Numbered from the stretch's first letter, positions 8,139 through 18,600 are shown. The stretch is DNA of 24,610 bases from CAZMGG01 sp964565715 (GCA_964565715.1 CAZMGG010000087.1:1-24610); one strand, 5' to 3'. The notes: generated by a model not told the origin, from the letters alone. Made by a program: numbers and translations.

Positions 8139-11100
8139 TTACGGGCGGACCGCCATGCGGTAGACGACCGACAGGCTCCGGAGCGACGGCGAGATGCCCG
8201 GCGACACGGTGATGTTGTTGGTCATCACCAGGCGCGTGTTCAGGTAGCGCGGCAGCAGGCCGCTCACCGGATCCCGCAGCTGGCCGACCTGGTCCTCGGT
8301 CACGTAGCGCGTGAGCCCGGTGGCTGCAACGCGCGGCAGGTCGCCGTTGGCGCCGGAGTTCGGCGTCGAGTAGCGGTAGGCCTCGCAGGCGTAGTTGGGG
8401 TTCAGCAGGTTGCCGCGCTGATTGAACAGATCCTGCGCCACCTGGTCGTAGACCGTGGCGTTGGCGAACGTCTCCGCGCCGCGGACCTCCAGCACCACCG
8501 AGGTGCCGGCGGGCTGCCGGCTGTTGGGCGGATCCATCCGGGTCACCAGGTCCTGGATACGCAGGTTGCCGAGCGTGGCCTGCAGCCCTTCCAGGTTCGG
8601 GAAGCCGGCCTGGATGTCACGGCCGCTCCACACCGGCGGATTCGGCGGGAAGTTGGCGGAGGTCAGGCCGTGGCGGTTCGGCTGCAGCGAATCGAAGAAG
8701 CCGAGGGTCACCATCGACACGCGACGCACGAAGTCCGCCTGCGCCCAGTGCAGGTGGCCATCACCGGGCGGCGCCTGGAACAGGCCCTGGATCGGATCGC
8801 CGAGGCCGGCGTCCTTGACCCAGCCACCGGTGGCGTTCTGCACGTTGGCCGGATCCACCAGGATGTCCTGGAGGGTGATCGGGTCCCGGCCACCGGTGGT
8901 GTGGATGCGGGTCCACGGCCACGGCAGGCGGCCGGCGCAGCCGACGCCGATCGAGTTGTAGTAGCCGCCCGGGTTGCCGATCGGGAAGGCGCTCGGGGGC
9001 CCGATCATGGCGATCTGGAAGGCGTTGACACCGCGGGCGATGCCGTTGCGGGCGTCGTCCGGGAAGACCTTGAAGTCCACCAGCAGCGGCAGCGCGATCG
9101 GATCCAGGTCGCGGACCCGGTTGCCCCGGAAGTCGGCCTCGTCCAGCACGAACACCGTGCCGGGGAAGTCCGGCAGCGGCGGCACCGCCAGATCCGGCCG
9201 GCTGGTCACCCACGGCGAATCGACGTGCGCCGTCCAGTCGTTGGTCGGCTCGTTGGCGCGCGGGTCACGGGCGCCGCCGAGGCCGAGCACCGCGCCGTTC
9301 TCCATGGTGATGAGGCGCGAGTCACGCCAGGTGTAGGACCGGTCGAACTCCGGATACGGCACGTACTTGTTGCCGGTCGGCGCCCGGAAGGCGTCGTTCG
9401 GGTTGATCTGGTAGACCTTGTCCTCGAAGACGATGGTCTGCCCGCTGCCGCGCAGGATGTTGTCGGCGAAGTTCTGCGACAGGTTGCTGCTCACGGTCGG
9501 GCAGGCGAACTGGCACTCGGGGCCGTTCGGGCCGTTCGGGTTGAGCACGAACTCGATGTCGGGCCGCTTGTCGCTGTGGCAGAGCGCCATCGTGTAGCGG
9601 TCGAACACGTCGAACAGCACGGTCTCGTCGTTGAACGGCGACCAGTAGAGCTGCTCCACGTCGAGCATGAACTCCGACGAGCGCCGGTAGTCGAGGGAGA
9701 AGTCGTCCTCGAGGTAGCGCATCATCATCCGGCTGCCACGCGGCTGGTGCGGCTCGATCACCCGGCCGACGTCCTGCGGCGTGTTCGGCGGCAGGAACAC
9801 CGCCGGCGGCAAGGGCTGGACGTCGTACATCCGCGGCTGCCAGTAGAGCGCACCGCCGTTGGCCGGATTGGTCGGGAACAGCAGCGAGCCCGGGGTTCCG
9901 GGCGGCGGCGTGGTCGTGCCGGGGTTCCAGCACTCACCGCGGTTGATGCGGGAGATGCCGCCCAGGTTCTGGTTGTCGGCGGTGCGGCTGAACCGCACGG
10001 TCTCGGCCGCCAGCAGCCGGCCGTTGAGGACGCGGAACTGGCCGAACATGTCGACCGAGCCCGGCGGCGTGCCGTCCTCGTCGACGTCGGCGAAGCGGTA
10101 GAGGCGCCAGCCGATCAGGTTGGTGGGCCGCGCCGGATCCAGGGTGTAGGGCACCGACCAGTTGGGGGTCGGCGTCAGCGGGTTGTCGTAGACCTGCACC
10201 GGGTTGCCGGCGAGGTCGGTGACGCCGCTGGTCCCCAGCAGCACGTGCAGCCAGTACTGCTCGGCGGTGCCGTTCACGTGATGGTGCCCGAGATCGGGCG
10301 TCAGCATGAGCAGGGTGCCGTCCTGCGACTGATCGGTCAGCCGGGTCGGCACGATCGACAGCGACGACGGCTTGGGCTGCGCGATCAGGGTCGCGAAGTT
10401 GGCCGCGGTGAACGTCGAGTTGGTGATGACCAGGTTGTCGGTGTTGTCGATCCGCGCCAGGTCCATGGGCTCGCTGAAGGCCACGGCCACCGACGTGTTC
10501 GGATCGATCATGGTGCCGGGCGCGACGCTGCCGGCGGGCTTGGGCTCGATCACCAGGAATTCGTGGCGCCAACCGCTGTCGGAGACCGAGCCGGAGCCGT
10601 CGAGGAACGGCACGTTCTCGTAGTAGTGGACGCGGACCGCGCAATCCTGGCCGGCCGGCAGGCTGTTGGCCTGGAACGACACCGGGTTGCCCTGCGAGTC
10701 GACGCCGGCGAACAGCGAGGCGACCTGCACGCGGGCCGTGGCCAGCATCTCGCCCTGGCTGCCGCTGCTGGTGCGACCGGGGAAGGTCGAGCCCTGCACG
10801 GTGCCGATCTCCATGTTGCGCAGGATCTCGGCCCGCACCCGCACGCGTTCGGTGGAACCGTCGGGCCGGGTCACGTCGACCTGCTGGGTGATGAAGTCAC
10901 CGGACCGCAGCGGCTGGCGGATCGGCACGCCCGAGGGACCGGTCGGCAGGCCCGCGCCGGTCAGCATGCCCTCGACGAACGGGAAACGCCCACGGATCGG
11001 CACCTGGTGGAAACGCTTGTTGAGCGTGATCGTGTTGGTGGCCGGATCGACCGCGGTGATCCCCATGTCGAGGTTGCCGACGATCATCGGGCGCTCGATG

Positions 11101-12056
11101 TCGGACAGGGTGCCGAAGCGGCCGTCGAGCAGGTTGCCCGAACGGAAGTCGCGGATCACCGAGGTCCGGCCGAAGCTGTCGATGCCGTTGAGGTTGGCGA
11201 CGCCGTCCGCCGGCACGAACAGCGTCGGATTGGCGCTGCCGCGGGACGGGATCGCCAGCCGGATGTTGGCGGTCACGTTGTCGACGCTGACCGGCAGGCC
11301 GGTGGACGCGGTCAGCCCGCCGCCCTCACGGCCGAGGATGGTGGTGTCCACCACCAGGCTGTCGCCCTGCACCAGGATGCGCACCGGCACCTGTCGGAAG
11401 GCCTCCACCGGCGAAACGCTGCGCGGGTCGCCCTTGAACTCGAGGACCTGCAGCGCCGACGGATTCAGCGTGAAGAAGTCGGCGGACAGGCCGAGGTCAC
11501 CGCTGAAACGGAGGCGCAGGGCGGCGTTGCGCGGCACCACCGGGATCGGCTGGACGGCGGTGTTCTGCTCGCGATAGGCCGCCGGGATCTCGCTGAGGCC
11601 GGCCTGGATCAGCGACATCGCCTGCTGGAAGCGGGCCTGCTCCGGGCCATCCCGATCGTCCCACAGGATCAGCAGTTCCTCGTGGCCCGTGTCCACGTCG
11701 AAGGAGCGGAACTCCCAGTTGCTGTCCGGGATCTCCTCGCCCGAGGCGTCGAACAGCGGCTGGGTCTCCACGCCCGAGCCGATCACCACGTCGCGGGCCA
11801 CCAGGGTGGCGCGGCGATTGAAACGATCACGGCGATCGCCCTTGGCGACGTCGATCCGCCGGTAGGCGTAGACGTCGACCAGACGGCCATACTGGACCGA
11901 GACCAGCTCGGCGCGGCCGTCCTGGGTCGTGCCCTTGGCAACCTTGCCGCCCCCGCCGCACGCGCCGAGGCCGAGGGCGCCGGCGGCGACGAGGAACAGG
12001 GGGACCCACGTGCGGCCGTGGCCCAGGCGTCCGAGGTTGAGGATCTGCTTGGTCAT
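8139..12056 (-). CDS. Very large Ig-like domain lipoprotein C (paralogue of A)
   Basis: 1305 residues. The ATG at 12056 has GGAG ten bases upstream; a longer reading to 12251 is not protein-like. The signal peptide ends in LGAC with Cys33 as lipid site, followed by a glycine run. Residues 49-63 (AELVSVQYGRLVDVY) mirror protein A. VVPRNAALRLRFSGDLGLSADFF (in 173-195) and SVAVAFSEPMDLARID (522-537) are SbsA-type Ig-like strands. SVIRDFRSGN (299-308) is identical to a block in A. An unrecognised core follows: LDVEQLYWSPF (798-808), FDVFDRYTMALCHSDKRPD (815-833), DPIALPLLVDF (985-995) and a NATGG block. The end reads RYLNTRLVMTNN and LRSLSVVYRMAVRP. Predicted cell-surface or outer-membrane protein of unknown function; no enzymatic motif was recognised. 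Confidence 0.87.
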   Translation of the reverse strand: MTKQILNLGRLGHGRTWVPLFLVAAGALGLGACGGGGKVAKGTTQDGRAELVSVQYGRLVDVYAYRRIDVAKGDRRDRFNRRATLVARDVVIGSGVETQPLFDASGEEIPDSNWEFRSFDVDTGHEELLILWDDRDGPEQARFQQAMSLIQAGLSEIPAAYREQNTAVQPIPVVPRNAALRLRFSGDLGLSADFFTLNPSALQVLEFKGDPRSVSPVEAFRQVPVRILVQGDSLVVDTTILGREGGGLTASTGLPVSVDNVTANIRLAIPSRGSANPTLFVPADGVANLNGIDSFGRTSVIRDFRSGNLLDGRFGTLSDIERPMIVGNLDMGITAVDPATNTITLNKRFHQVPIRGRFPFVEGMLTGAGLPTGPSGVPIRQPLRSGDFITQQVDVTRPDGSTERVRVRAEILRNMEIGTVQGSTFPGRTSSGSQGEMLATARVQVASLFAGVDSQGNPVSFQANSLPAGQDCAVRVHYYENVPFLDGSGSVSDSGWRHEFLVIEPKPAGSVAPGTMIDPNTSVAVAFSEPMDLARIDNTDNLVITNSTFTAANFATLIAQPKPSSLSIVPTRLTDQSQDGTLLMLTPDLGHHHVNGTAEQYWLHVLLGTSGVTDLAGNPVQVYDNPLTPTPNWSVPYTLDPARPTNLIGWRLYRFADVDEDGTPPGSVDMFGQFRVLNGRLLAAETVRFSRTADNQNLGGISRINRGECWNPGTTTPPPGTPGSLLFPTNPANGGALYWQPRMYDVQPLPPAVFLPPNTPQDVGRVIEPHQPRGSRMMMRYLEDDFSLDYRRSSEFMLDVEQLYWSPFNDETVLFDVFDRYTMALCHSDKRPDIEFVLNPNGPNGPECQFACPTVSSNLSQNFADNILRGSGQTIVFEDKVYQINPNDAFRAPTGNKYVPYPEFDRSYTWRDSRLITMENGAVLGLGGARDPRANEPTNDWTAHVDSPWVTSRPDLAVPPLPDFPGTVFVLDEADFRGNRVRDLDPIALPLLVDFKVFPDDARNGIARGVNAFQIAMIGPPSAFPIGNPGGYYNSIGVGCAGRLPWPWTRIHTTGGRDPITLQDILVDPANVQNATGGWVKDAGLGDPIQGLFQAPPGDGHLHWAQADFVRRVSMVTLGFFDSLQPNRHGLTSANFPPNPPVWSGRDIQAGFPNLEGLQATLGNLRIQDLVTRMDPPNSRQPAGTSVVLEVRGAETFANATVYDQVAQDLFNQRGNLLNPNYACEAYRYSTPNSGANGDLPRVAATGLTRYVTEDQVGQLRDPVSGLLPRYLNTRLVMTNNITVSPGISPSLRSLSVVYRMAVRP

Positions 12057-12061
12057 TGCTC

Positions 12062-12083
12062 TATTGCTCCTTCGGAGTCGCAA
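12062..12083 (-). promoter_or_regulatory. Hairpin covering the ribosome binding site of lipoprotein gene C
   Basis: The minus strand reads TTGCGACTCCGAAGGAGCAA. CTCC pairs with the GGAG Shine-Dalgarno (12070-12067) around a GAA loop, and TTG/CAA can extend the stem across a three-base bulge. The paired GGAG is the only good ribosome binding site for the ATG at 12056. The fold could lower translation or respond to upstream translation of B, whose stop is about 32 bases above. It is short, so the effect is uncertain. Confidence 0.3.
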
Positions 12084-12114
12084 GCGTCGATCGGCGGGTG
12101 CGTTGGTCCTCGCC

Positions 12115-15100
12115 TCAGAAGCGGAACGGGAGGCGGAGGTAGTTGAGGGTCGGCCGCTGCGACGACGGGCTGAGGCCCGGCGGCACATCGCCCGTGGTGG
12201 AGCGGAACGCGGAGTCGAACAGGACGTCCCACATGACGTAGCCCATGCCACGGCTGCGGATCTGCTCCTGCACCGCCGGATCGTTCAGGTTGAAGACCCA
12301 CTGGTTGGGATCCACCGGGAAGCGGTCCCCGGCCACGCCGCCCGCCGGATTGCGGTGGAAGGCGAAGCCGATGCGGACGTTGGACTGCGGCACCGGGTTG
12401 TTGCTGATGCCGATGTAGGTGGCGCCGAGGCCTTCCGCGCCGTTGGTCATGATCTGGAAGAACTTGGCCCGGATCACCACCGACGCCGGGTTGGCCGGCA
12501 GCACCTTGCCCTCCGGCGCCAGGGTCACCGTGCGGTCGGTGTGGGCCAGGATCCGGAAGCTCGCCAGCACGGTGCCGGCGGCGTTCACCAACTCGGCCTC
12601 GTAGCCGAGGTAGCGGTCCACCACCGCGCCGAACTGCGGCTGGGTGATCTCCACGCGGTAGGCGGTCTGACCCAGGTGGCTGACGTTGCTGTCCAGCTTC
12701 AGGATGGTGCCGTCGGCCACCTGCGGGTAGCTGAGCTGCACGGCCTGGCCGCCGGTCTGTGCGTAGGCGGCGAAACCGTGGCTCAGGCTGGCCGAGTTGT
12801 TGGTGGTGCCGGCGAACTCGTAGGTCGGACCGGCGAGGAAGCCGTTCACGGTGTCCTCGACGATGCCGCGCGGGTTGCCGTCGGGCGAGGTCAGCGGGCG
12901 CCGCAGGGCCGCGCCGGCGTCGATCCACTTGGACCGCAGGCGGGTGCGGGTGCTGAACGGCACCGGCAGCAGGGTCGGCGTCGGCCGGATGTCACCCTCG
13001 TTCGAGCCGATGTTGATCGGCGTGTTGAAGTCGTCGACCAGGACGCCCTGGGCGTTCGGGAAGCCGCGCCAGGCCAGCAGGTCGCGCTTGGCGGCGCCGG
13101 TCTGCTGCACGCCGTTCCGGAAGAAGACGATGTTGTCGTCCAGGCCGGTGTTGGTGCCGTCGCTGTTGTAGCCGGGGCTCGCCGGATCGCCGGGCGGCGC
13201 CATCAGCTGGACGATGCCCATGCCGCCGAGCGCGCCCAGCGGCGCGCCGTCGTAGGCCGTGCCCGCCATCGGCGTCTGGCCGCTGGCCGGGTACTTGGCG
13301 CTCACCACCGGCGAACCGAAGGTGCCGGTGAGGCAGACGCCGCCCTCGGCGCTGATCACGCTGTCGTAGTCGTTCTGGGCATAGGTGTAGCGGCTGGCCG
13401 AGGCCACGCCCTTGGCGTGCAGCACGATCTGCCGGCCGGCCATCAGGATGACCATGCCGCCGGAACCGGAGCCGCCGCCACCACCCTGGTTGCAGGAACC
13501 GGCCTGCTCACCGCCACCACCGTGGCCACCGTCCGCCGTGATGCGGCCCGACGGCTCGACGACGATGTCGCGCAGCGCCTTCACGATCAGGACGCCACCG
13601 CCACCGCCACCGCCACCGCCCTTGCTGTCGCTGATGAAGTTCGGGTCGGTCGGGTTGCAGCCACCGGAGTTCGACAGGTCGCCACCGCCGCCACCGCCCT
13701 GGCCGCCGATCGGGGCCAGCAGTTCGCCGGCGATGCGGAGCTGCCGCTGGACGTTGATGCCGACGCCCCAGAAGTTGTTGTCCGAGCGGCTGTCGGTGAA
13801 GGCCACCGGGCCGGAGATGCCACCGGCGAGGTTGCGGCTGGCCGCGCCCGCCGCGCCACCGCAGCCGTTGCCACCGACGCCCCGCTGCTGCTGGAACGTC
13901 GTGCCGGCGCCGGCCTGCTGCTTGTACCAGGGGTCGCCCTGGGTCGACAGCGCGCCGCCACCACCGCCGGAACCGCGGCCGCAGCCGGCGACGCAGGACA
14001 GCTGGCCGGCGCGGCCACCGCCGCCCGGGACCTGGCCGGGCCCGAAGCCCGCCTCGCCGGTGAGCGAGCGACCGGTGGAGTTGGGGCTGCCACGGCCGCC
14101 GTTGCCGCCGCTGCACACGCCGACGCCGCCGGCGGTGGGGAAGTTGGCGGAGTTGAGCACGTTCACGCGGTCACCGTCACCGCCGCGGACGCTGAGCAGG
14201 CCGGCGACCTTGAAGTCGTTGCTGACCAGCCACACCATCGGCCGCGTGCCGAGGCCGTTGACGATCACGCCGGCGGGGATGGTGACGTTGCGGAAGTTGA
14301 ACACGCCGCCGGACACGTTGAAGGGAGGCCCGTTCTTCGGCACCACCTGGGTGAAGTCGGTGTTGAGCACCACCTCGGAGGCGGTCGGCTCGTACTCCAG
14401 CGTGGTCGGCGTGCCCTCGAACTCGAAGCCGGCGGTGATCGAGCCGCGGTCGTAGCGGGCCTGCGGCTCGAGGAAGGCGGCGTTGAAGTCGATCAGGTTG
14501 GCATCGATGAAGTTCTCGACCACCGCGTCGAACTGGGGCTCGTAGGCCGAGCGGGTCCGGAAGGTGCCGAACACCCGGCTGTAGGCGGCGTTGGCGACGT
14601 TCGACTCGCCGGAGATGTCCTCGAGGGTGTTCTCGACGATCACGCGCACGGTGGCGTTGTTCGGCAGGACGCCCACGGGGCGCAGGACCACCACCGAGCG
14701 GTCGAGGTCGTTGACCTCCAGCTCCACGTCGGCCGGGATCCAGGTGTTGGTGCCGCGGTTCGGGTCGACGTCGTCGTACTCGAGGTAGATGCGGCCGCGC
14801 TGGTTGATCGAGCGCAGCAGCGGGTTGGTGTCGAGCGCCAGCGGCACGTTGTTGGCGTTCGGATTGAGCGGCTGGTTGAACACCAGGCGCAGCTCCACCG
14901 GCGGCGCGCCGAACTTGTTGAGGACGACGCCCTGGGCGTCCGGCGCCGGCGTGATCTGGAAGTCCACGCGGGTGGGGCCGCCGGCCCGGGTGTCACGGAA
15001 CAGCTGCGCCGGCGTGGTGCCGTCGGCGGTCGCGAAGCGGAAGGTGAGCGGCACCGCCAGCGCCTTGCCGTTGGTGGCGCGCAGCACGGTCTGGTTGATC

Positions 15101-15531
15101 CGGTCGCCGCCGATCAGCTGCACCAGGTAGGTGCGGCCAGGGCGGAAGCCGCCGTTGTCGTAGGTGTTGTTGGTCGGGAACCGCGGGATGAACAGCAACC
15201 GCCGCCCCACCGCGGTGTCGGCCGGGCTGCGATCCAGGGCGAACCGGCCCGTCGGCTGTTCGGCCAGCGGGTTGCCGTTCTGGTCCAGCACCTGGAAGCT
15301 GACCGTGTTCAGGTCCGCCGACGACAGATCCACGTTCGAGCTGAAGTCGATGCGGATCGGCTCGTTCAGGAAGAGCTGACCGTTGTTGATCGGCTCGGTC
15401 GACAGCACGAGGAAATCGCCGCCGGTCTTGATGGCACCGGTGGTGGCATCACCACCGCCGGAGCAACCGGTCAGGGCGAGGGCGCAGAGCGCGGCCAGGG
15501 ACGTGATCCGAGCTGGGGTCAACTGCTTCAT
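12115..15531 (-). CDS. Ig-like domain lipoprotein B with long glycine-rich, cysteine-bearing region
   Basis: 1138 residues from ATG at 15531; the ribosome binding site is weak. The signal peptide ends in LTGC with Cys23 as lipid site. SbsA-type Ig-like units lie at about 46-165 (LNEPIRIDFSSNVDLSSADL) and 205-325 (VELRLVFNQPLNP). A strand-rich segment (405-450, with IPAGVIVNG) resembles lipoprotein D. Residues about 468-700 are glycine-rich, with runs of up to nine Gly and six cysteines (473, 513, 517, 557, 624, 680), interleaved with strands such as GVLIVKALRDIVVEPSGRI and GGMVILMAGRQIVLHAKG. That pattern fits a stacked beta-strand surface protein. After it come a further soluble region and a C-terminal PTLNYLRLPFRF. 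It lies between the paralogues A and C. Function unknown; surface adhesin or structural layer protein is a guess. Confidence 0.86.
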   Translation of the reverse strand: MKQLTPARITSLAALCALALTGCSGGGDATTGAIKTGGDFLVLSTEPINNGQLFLNEPIRIDFSSNVDLSSADLNTVSFQVLDQNGNPLAEQPTGRFALDRSPADTAVGRRLLFIPRFPTNNTYDNGGFRPGRTYLVQLIGGDRINQTVLRATNGKALAVPLTFRFATADGTTPAQLFRDTRAGGPTRVDFQITPAPDAQGVVLNKFGAPPVELRLVFNQPLNPNANNVPLALDTNPLLRSINQRGRIYLEYDDVDPNRGTNTWIPADVELEVNDLDRSVVVLRPVGVLPNNATVRVIVENTLEDISGESNVANAAYSRVFGTFRTRSAYEPQFDAVVENFIDANLIDFNAAFLEPQARYDRGSITAGFEFEGTPTTLEYEPTASEVVLNTDFTQVVPKNGPPFNVSGGVFNFRNVTIPAGVIVNGLGTRPMVWLVSNDFKVAGLLSVRGGDGDRVNVLNSANFPTAGGVGVCSGGNGGRGSPNSTGRSLTGEAGFGPGQVPGGGGRAGQLSCVAGCGRGSGGGGGALSTQGDPWYKQQAGAGTTFQQQRGVGGNGCGGAAGAASRNLAGGISGPVAFTDSRSDNNFWGVGINVQRQLRIAGELLAPIGGQGGGGGGDLSNSGGCNPTDPNFISDSKGGGGGGGGGVLIVKALRDIVVEPSGRITADGGHGGGGEQAGSCNQGGGGGSGSGGMVILMAGRQIVLHAKGVASASRYTYAQNDYDSVISAEGGVCLTGTFGSPVVSAKYPASGQTPMAGTAYDGAPLGALGGMGIVQLMAPPGDPASPGYNSDGTNTGLDDNIVFFRNGVQQTGAAKRDLLAWRGFPNAQGVLVDDFNTPINIGSNEGDIRPTPTLLPVPFSTRTRLRSKWIDAGAALRRPLTSPDGNPRGIVEDTVNGFLAGPTYEFAGTTNNSASLSHGFAAYAQTGGQAVQLSYPQVADGTILKLDSNVSHLGQTAYRVEITQPQFGAVVDRYLGYEAELVNAAGTVLASFRILAHTDRTVTLAPEGKVLPANPASVVIRAKFFQIMTNGAEGLGATYIGISNNPVPQSNVRIGFAFHRNPAGGVAGDRFPVDPNQWVFNLNDPAVQEQIRSRGMGYVMWDVLFDSAFRSTTGDVPPGLSPSSQRPTLNYLRLPFRF
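13594..13620 (-). repeat. GGCGGT hexanucleotide repeat encoding nine glycines
   Basis: Alternating GGC and GGT codons (4.5 hexamer units, 27 bases) lie inside the glycine-rich region of lipoprotein B. Gain or loss of a whole unit would change the run by two glycines without shifting frame. Confidence 0.8.
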
Positions 15532-15551
15532 GGCTCGTTGGGCGCAGGGTT

Positions 15552-15571
15552 TCCGCCGGACAGCCGGCGGA
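15552..15571 (-). terminator. Perfect hairpin in the A-B intergenic gap, near the start of B
   Basis: TCCGCCGG and CCGGCGGA form an eight-pair perfect stem with a four-base loop, 20 bases upstream of the B start codon and about 97 bases after the A stop codon. It may be a terminator or RNA-stability element for A, or a leader structure for B; the missing T-run makes the second at least as likely. Confidence 0.35.
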
Positions 15572-15668
15572 GATGCAGGTAAAGGGTCAGGGAAGTCTAC
15601 GTTGGGCTGGGAGAGCGGGACGGCGGAACCGGAGTCTCTTCGGCAGGTCGTGGGCAGCAGATGCTGGC

Positions 15669-18600
15669 CTACGGCCGGCGCTCGAACTTGTAGCTGAAGG
15701 TGAAGGTGTCAATCGTCGGTGCCACCGGCGGGTTGGCATCGGTGTTGTTGCTCATCAGGTAGCGCCAGTTGAGGTAGCGCACGTGCTGCGGCGTCAGGAT
15801 GTCGTTCGGCCCGGCGAAGGCGCCGAGGTAGCTCTGCGTCATCAGCTGGTTCGGGTCCTCGACGTAGCCGGTGACGGTCTTGTTGTAGAGGTAGGTCCAC
15901 CAGTTGCGCGCGCCGGCGGTGCCGGACGGCCGGTCGTCGAACTTGCGCACGCCGGCGTCACCCGCCTTGAACGGATCCAGCGGGAAGTTGACGTCGGTGG
16001 GCTGCAGGGCCGTGCCGATGACCGGCAGGGTCGCGTACCACTGGCGCCAGTACCACGGATTCGGATCCACCTCGGTCGCACCGCGGAACTGCACCACCAC
16101 CGCGGTGCCGCCCGGCAGCTGGGTCAGCGGCGGGTCGAACTCGTAGGTGAACGTCGGCAGCGTGTTGGCCGGCAGCTGCGGCGTTCCGGCCGGCATGAAG
16201 TACGGACCGAGCCGGGTGTCGGCGAATCCGGCCGGCACGCGGTGCGGGTTGTAGATGTCGATGAAGCCGTTGGTGACCACGCTCGCCCGCTTCAGGAAGT
16301 CGATCATGATCCAGTAGAGCGAGTTGTCGCGGGACGCGGTCACGCCGCCGGCCGGCGTGTAGCCGCCGGTGGCGTTGACCCACGCCGCGTCACCCGGGCC
16401 ACGGCAGATCGACGGGCTGCCGCTGGCCAGCGGCGGCCGGCCGGCCGAGTAGGCACGGAAGGCGGGCGTCGGGCCCGACTGCACCGTAATCGAGATCTGC
16501 CAGCCGTTGGCGCCCGACGCGATGTAGCCGTTGCCCGCCGGCAGGTTGGACGAATCGCAGTAGGTCCAGAAGTCGGCCAGCAGCGGCAGGGCGATGGCGC
16601 CGACCAGGCCGCCGGTGAAGCGGTCGATCGTCCGGGTGTTGCTCGGCAGGTAGTTGATGCCGCTGTTCCAGGCGCCGGTGCGGATGTCGAGGTTCTGGCC
16701 GTTCTGGACCACCCGGCGTCCCTGGCCGTGCAGCCAGGGCGAGATGATGAACGGCGTGAACACGTCGAGGCCGTTGCGCAGGTCGGAACCGGCCTGGATC
16801 ACGCCGCCCTGCTCCCGCACCGTCTCGTCGCGGTAGACGAAGTACGGCTTCTGGAAGGTGGGCAGGGGCAGGAAGCGGTTGGTGTTGTTGGGCTCCAGCA
16901 CCGACTGGCTGCTGTCGATGGCCAGCGGCTGGTCGACGTAGGCCGGGAACGGCGGCGGCTGGCTCTCACGCTCCGTGCTCTGGGCCCGGATGTCGTGCAG
17001 GTAGTTGTCGTTGAAGTTGTTGCCGAGGCCCGAGTCGGGGAAGGTCGCCAGCGCGCTGAAGTTGCCGACGCACGGCTCCGGCCGCCGCTCGCTGTGGCCG
17101 AGGAACAGGCTCATGCGGTCGAACTCGTCGAAGCGGATGTTGGCGCCGATGAAGGGCGCCCAGTACATCTGCTCGACGTCGAGGTTGAACTCGAACGGAT
17201 CGACGCGCGACAGGCTGAGGTCGATCTCGCGCCAGACCGTCTGCAGGCGGCAGCCGTACGGGTTGAGCGGGTTCTGGATGCCCTGGCCGAACGGCGTCGT
17301 CGAGGTGTTGCTGGCGATCTGCGGCTCGCCGGCCACCGGCTCGGGGCACCAGCGCAGCGGCGAGGTCTGCGCCGCCACCGGCGCCTGGTTGAGGTTGTCG
17401 GCGATCTTGCGCGACCGCGTGGTCGGCCGCGCCTGCAGCGTGCCGTTCACGTAGACGTAGGCGCCGAACAGGTCGTCCAACGGCTGCGCCTCGGCCCGGG
17501 TGGTGCCGGACGGGATCGAGACCTCGTTGGGCAGGTAGTAGGACGGCTGCTCGTCCTCGTCGCGTTCGGCGTGCCGGCGGGTGATGTAGACCGCCAGGTT
17601 GTTCTCGAAGATCGGCCGCGTACCGTTGCTGCGGGCGTCGAGGGTGAACGGGATCGTGATGTGGTTGGCGCGCTCGGTGATGTCGGCCTGCAGGTCGACG
17701 CGGTTGCCCGACAAGTCGCGGACGCCGCCCTCACCGGTCAGCAGGTGCAGCCAGTAGCGGAAGTCGTCGGTCGGCTGCGGATTGCGCATCCGGTCGTCGA
17801 GGTAGAAGCCGGAACTCGGCTGCAGCCGCAGGGCGGTCTGCGAGCCGTCCTCGTCGAACACCCGGCTGCCGATCAGGTGCGGCGTGCGGTACTTGGCGAC
17901 GTTGAAGGACACCGGGTCCATGCCCGGGGTGCCGGTGCCGTTGGGCCGGTTCTGGATGAACTCGTCGATCGCCACCTGGTCGAGCAGGTTGCGGGTGCCG
18001 AAGAAGAACGTGTCGGCCGGCCGCACCGTGGCCAGGTCCACCGGCTTGGTGAACCGGATCACCGCGCCCGCCATCGGCGAGACGTTCTCGTTCGGCTGGC
18101 TCGGCGAACCGTTGACCAGCGGCAGCGGCGTCGGCGAGAAGCTGATGAAGTAGCGCGGGTCGTCGCCGATCTGCTGATTGGTGTTCGGGTCGATGCGACC
18201 ACCGGCGGAGAACTCCGCCGCCAGTACGGCGCGCGGCGCGTTCTGCACCAGCCACGCCTCGCGGGCCACCGGGTCCGCCGGATAGCCGGGCAGGCGCCGC
18301 GGGTCGATGTCCTGCAGGCCGGGAGTGAAACGGACCCGGACCCGCACGTGCTGCACGCCGGGGTTGCCCTGGTCGTCGGTCGGATCGGCCACCACCTCGG
18401 CGATGCCCATCGGCACGCCGGAGTTGTCGCCGACGAACTTGAACACGTCACCCCGGTCGATCTCGTGGGCGATCGAGTTCTTGAAGACGGTGATCTCCTG
18501 CACCACCTCGTTCACCGGATCGACCCGCTCCAGGAACATCGGGATCTCGCCCACCAGCCGCGGCGGGATCGGGTCACGGACGAAGCCGCGCGACAGGTCC

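Noticed and set aside
1978..8212. Long plus-strand open frames opposite the EF-G-like gene (1978-4143), pilD (4474-5952) and lipoprotein D (6023-8212)
   Set aside because: Same bias effect; the minus-strand genes have clear family motifs, the plus-strand frames have none.
13594..13620. Tandem repeat considered as a CRISPR or structural repeat array
   Set aside because: It is a simple GGC/GGT codon run inside a reading frame, with no spacers.
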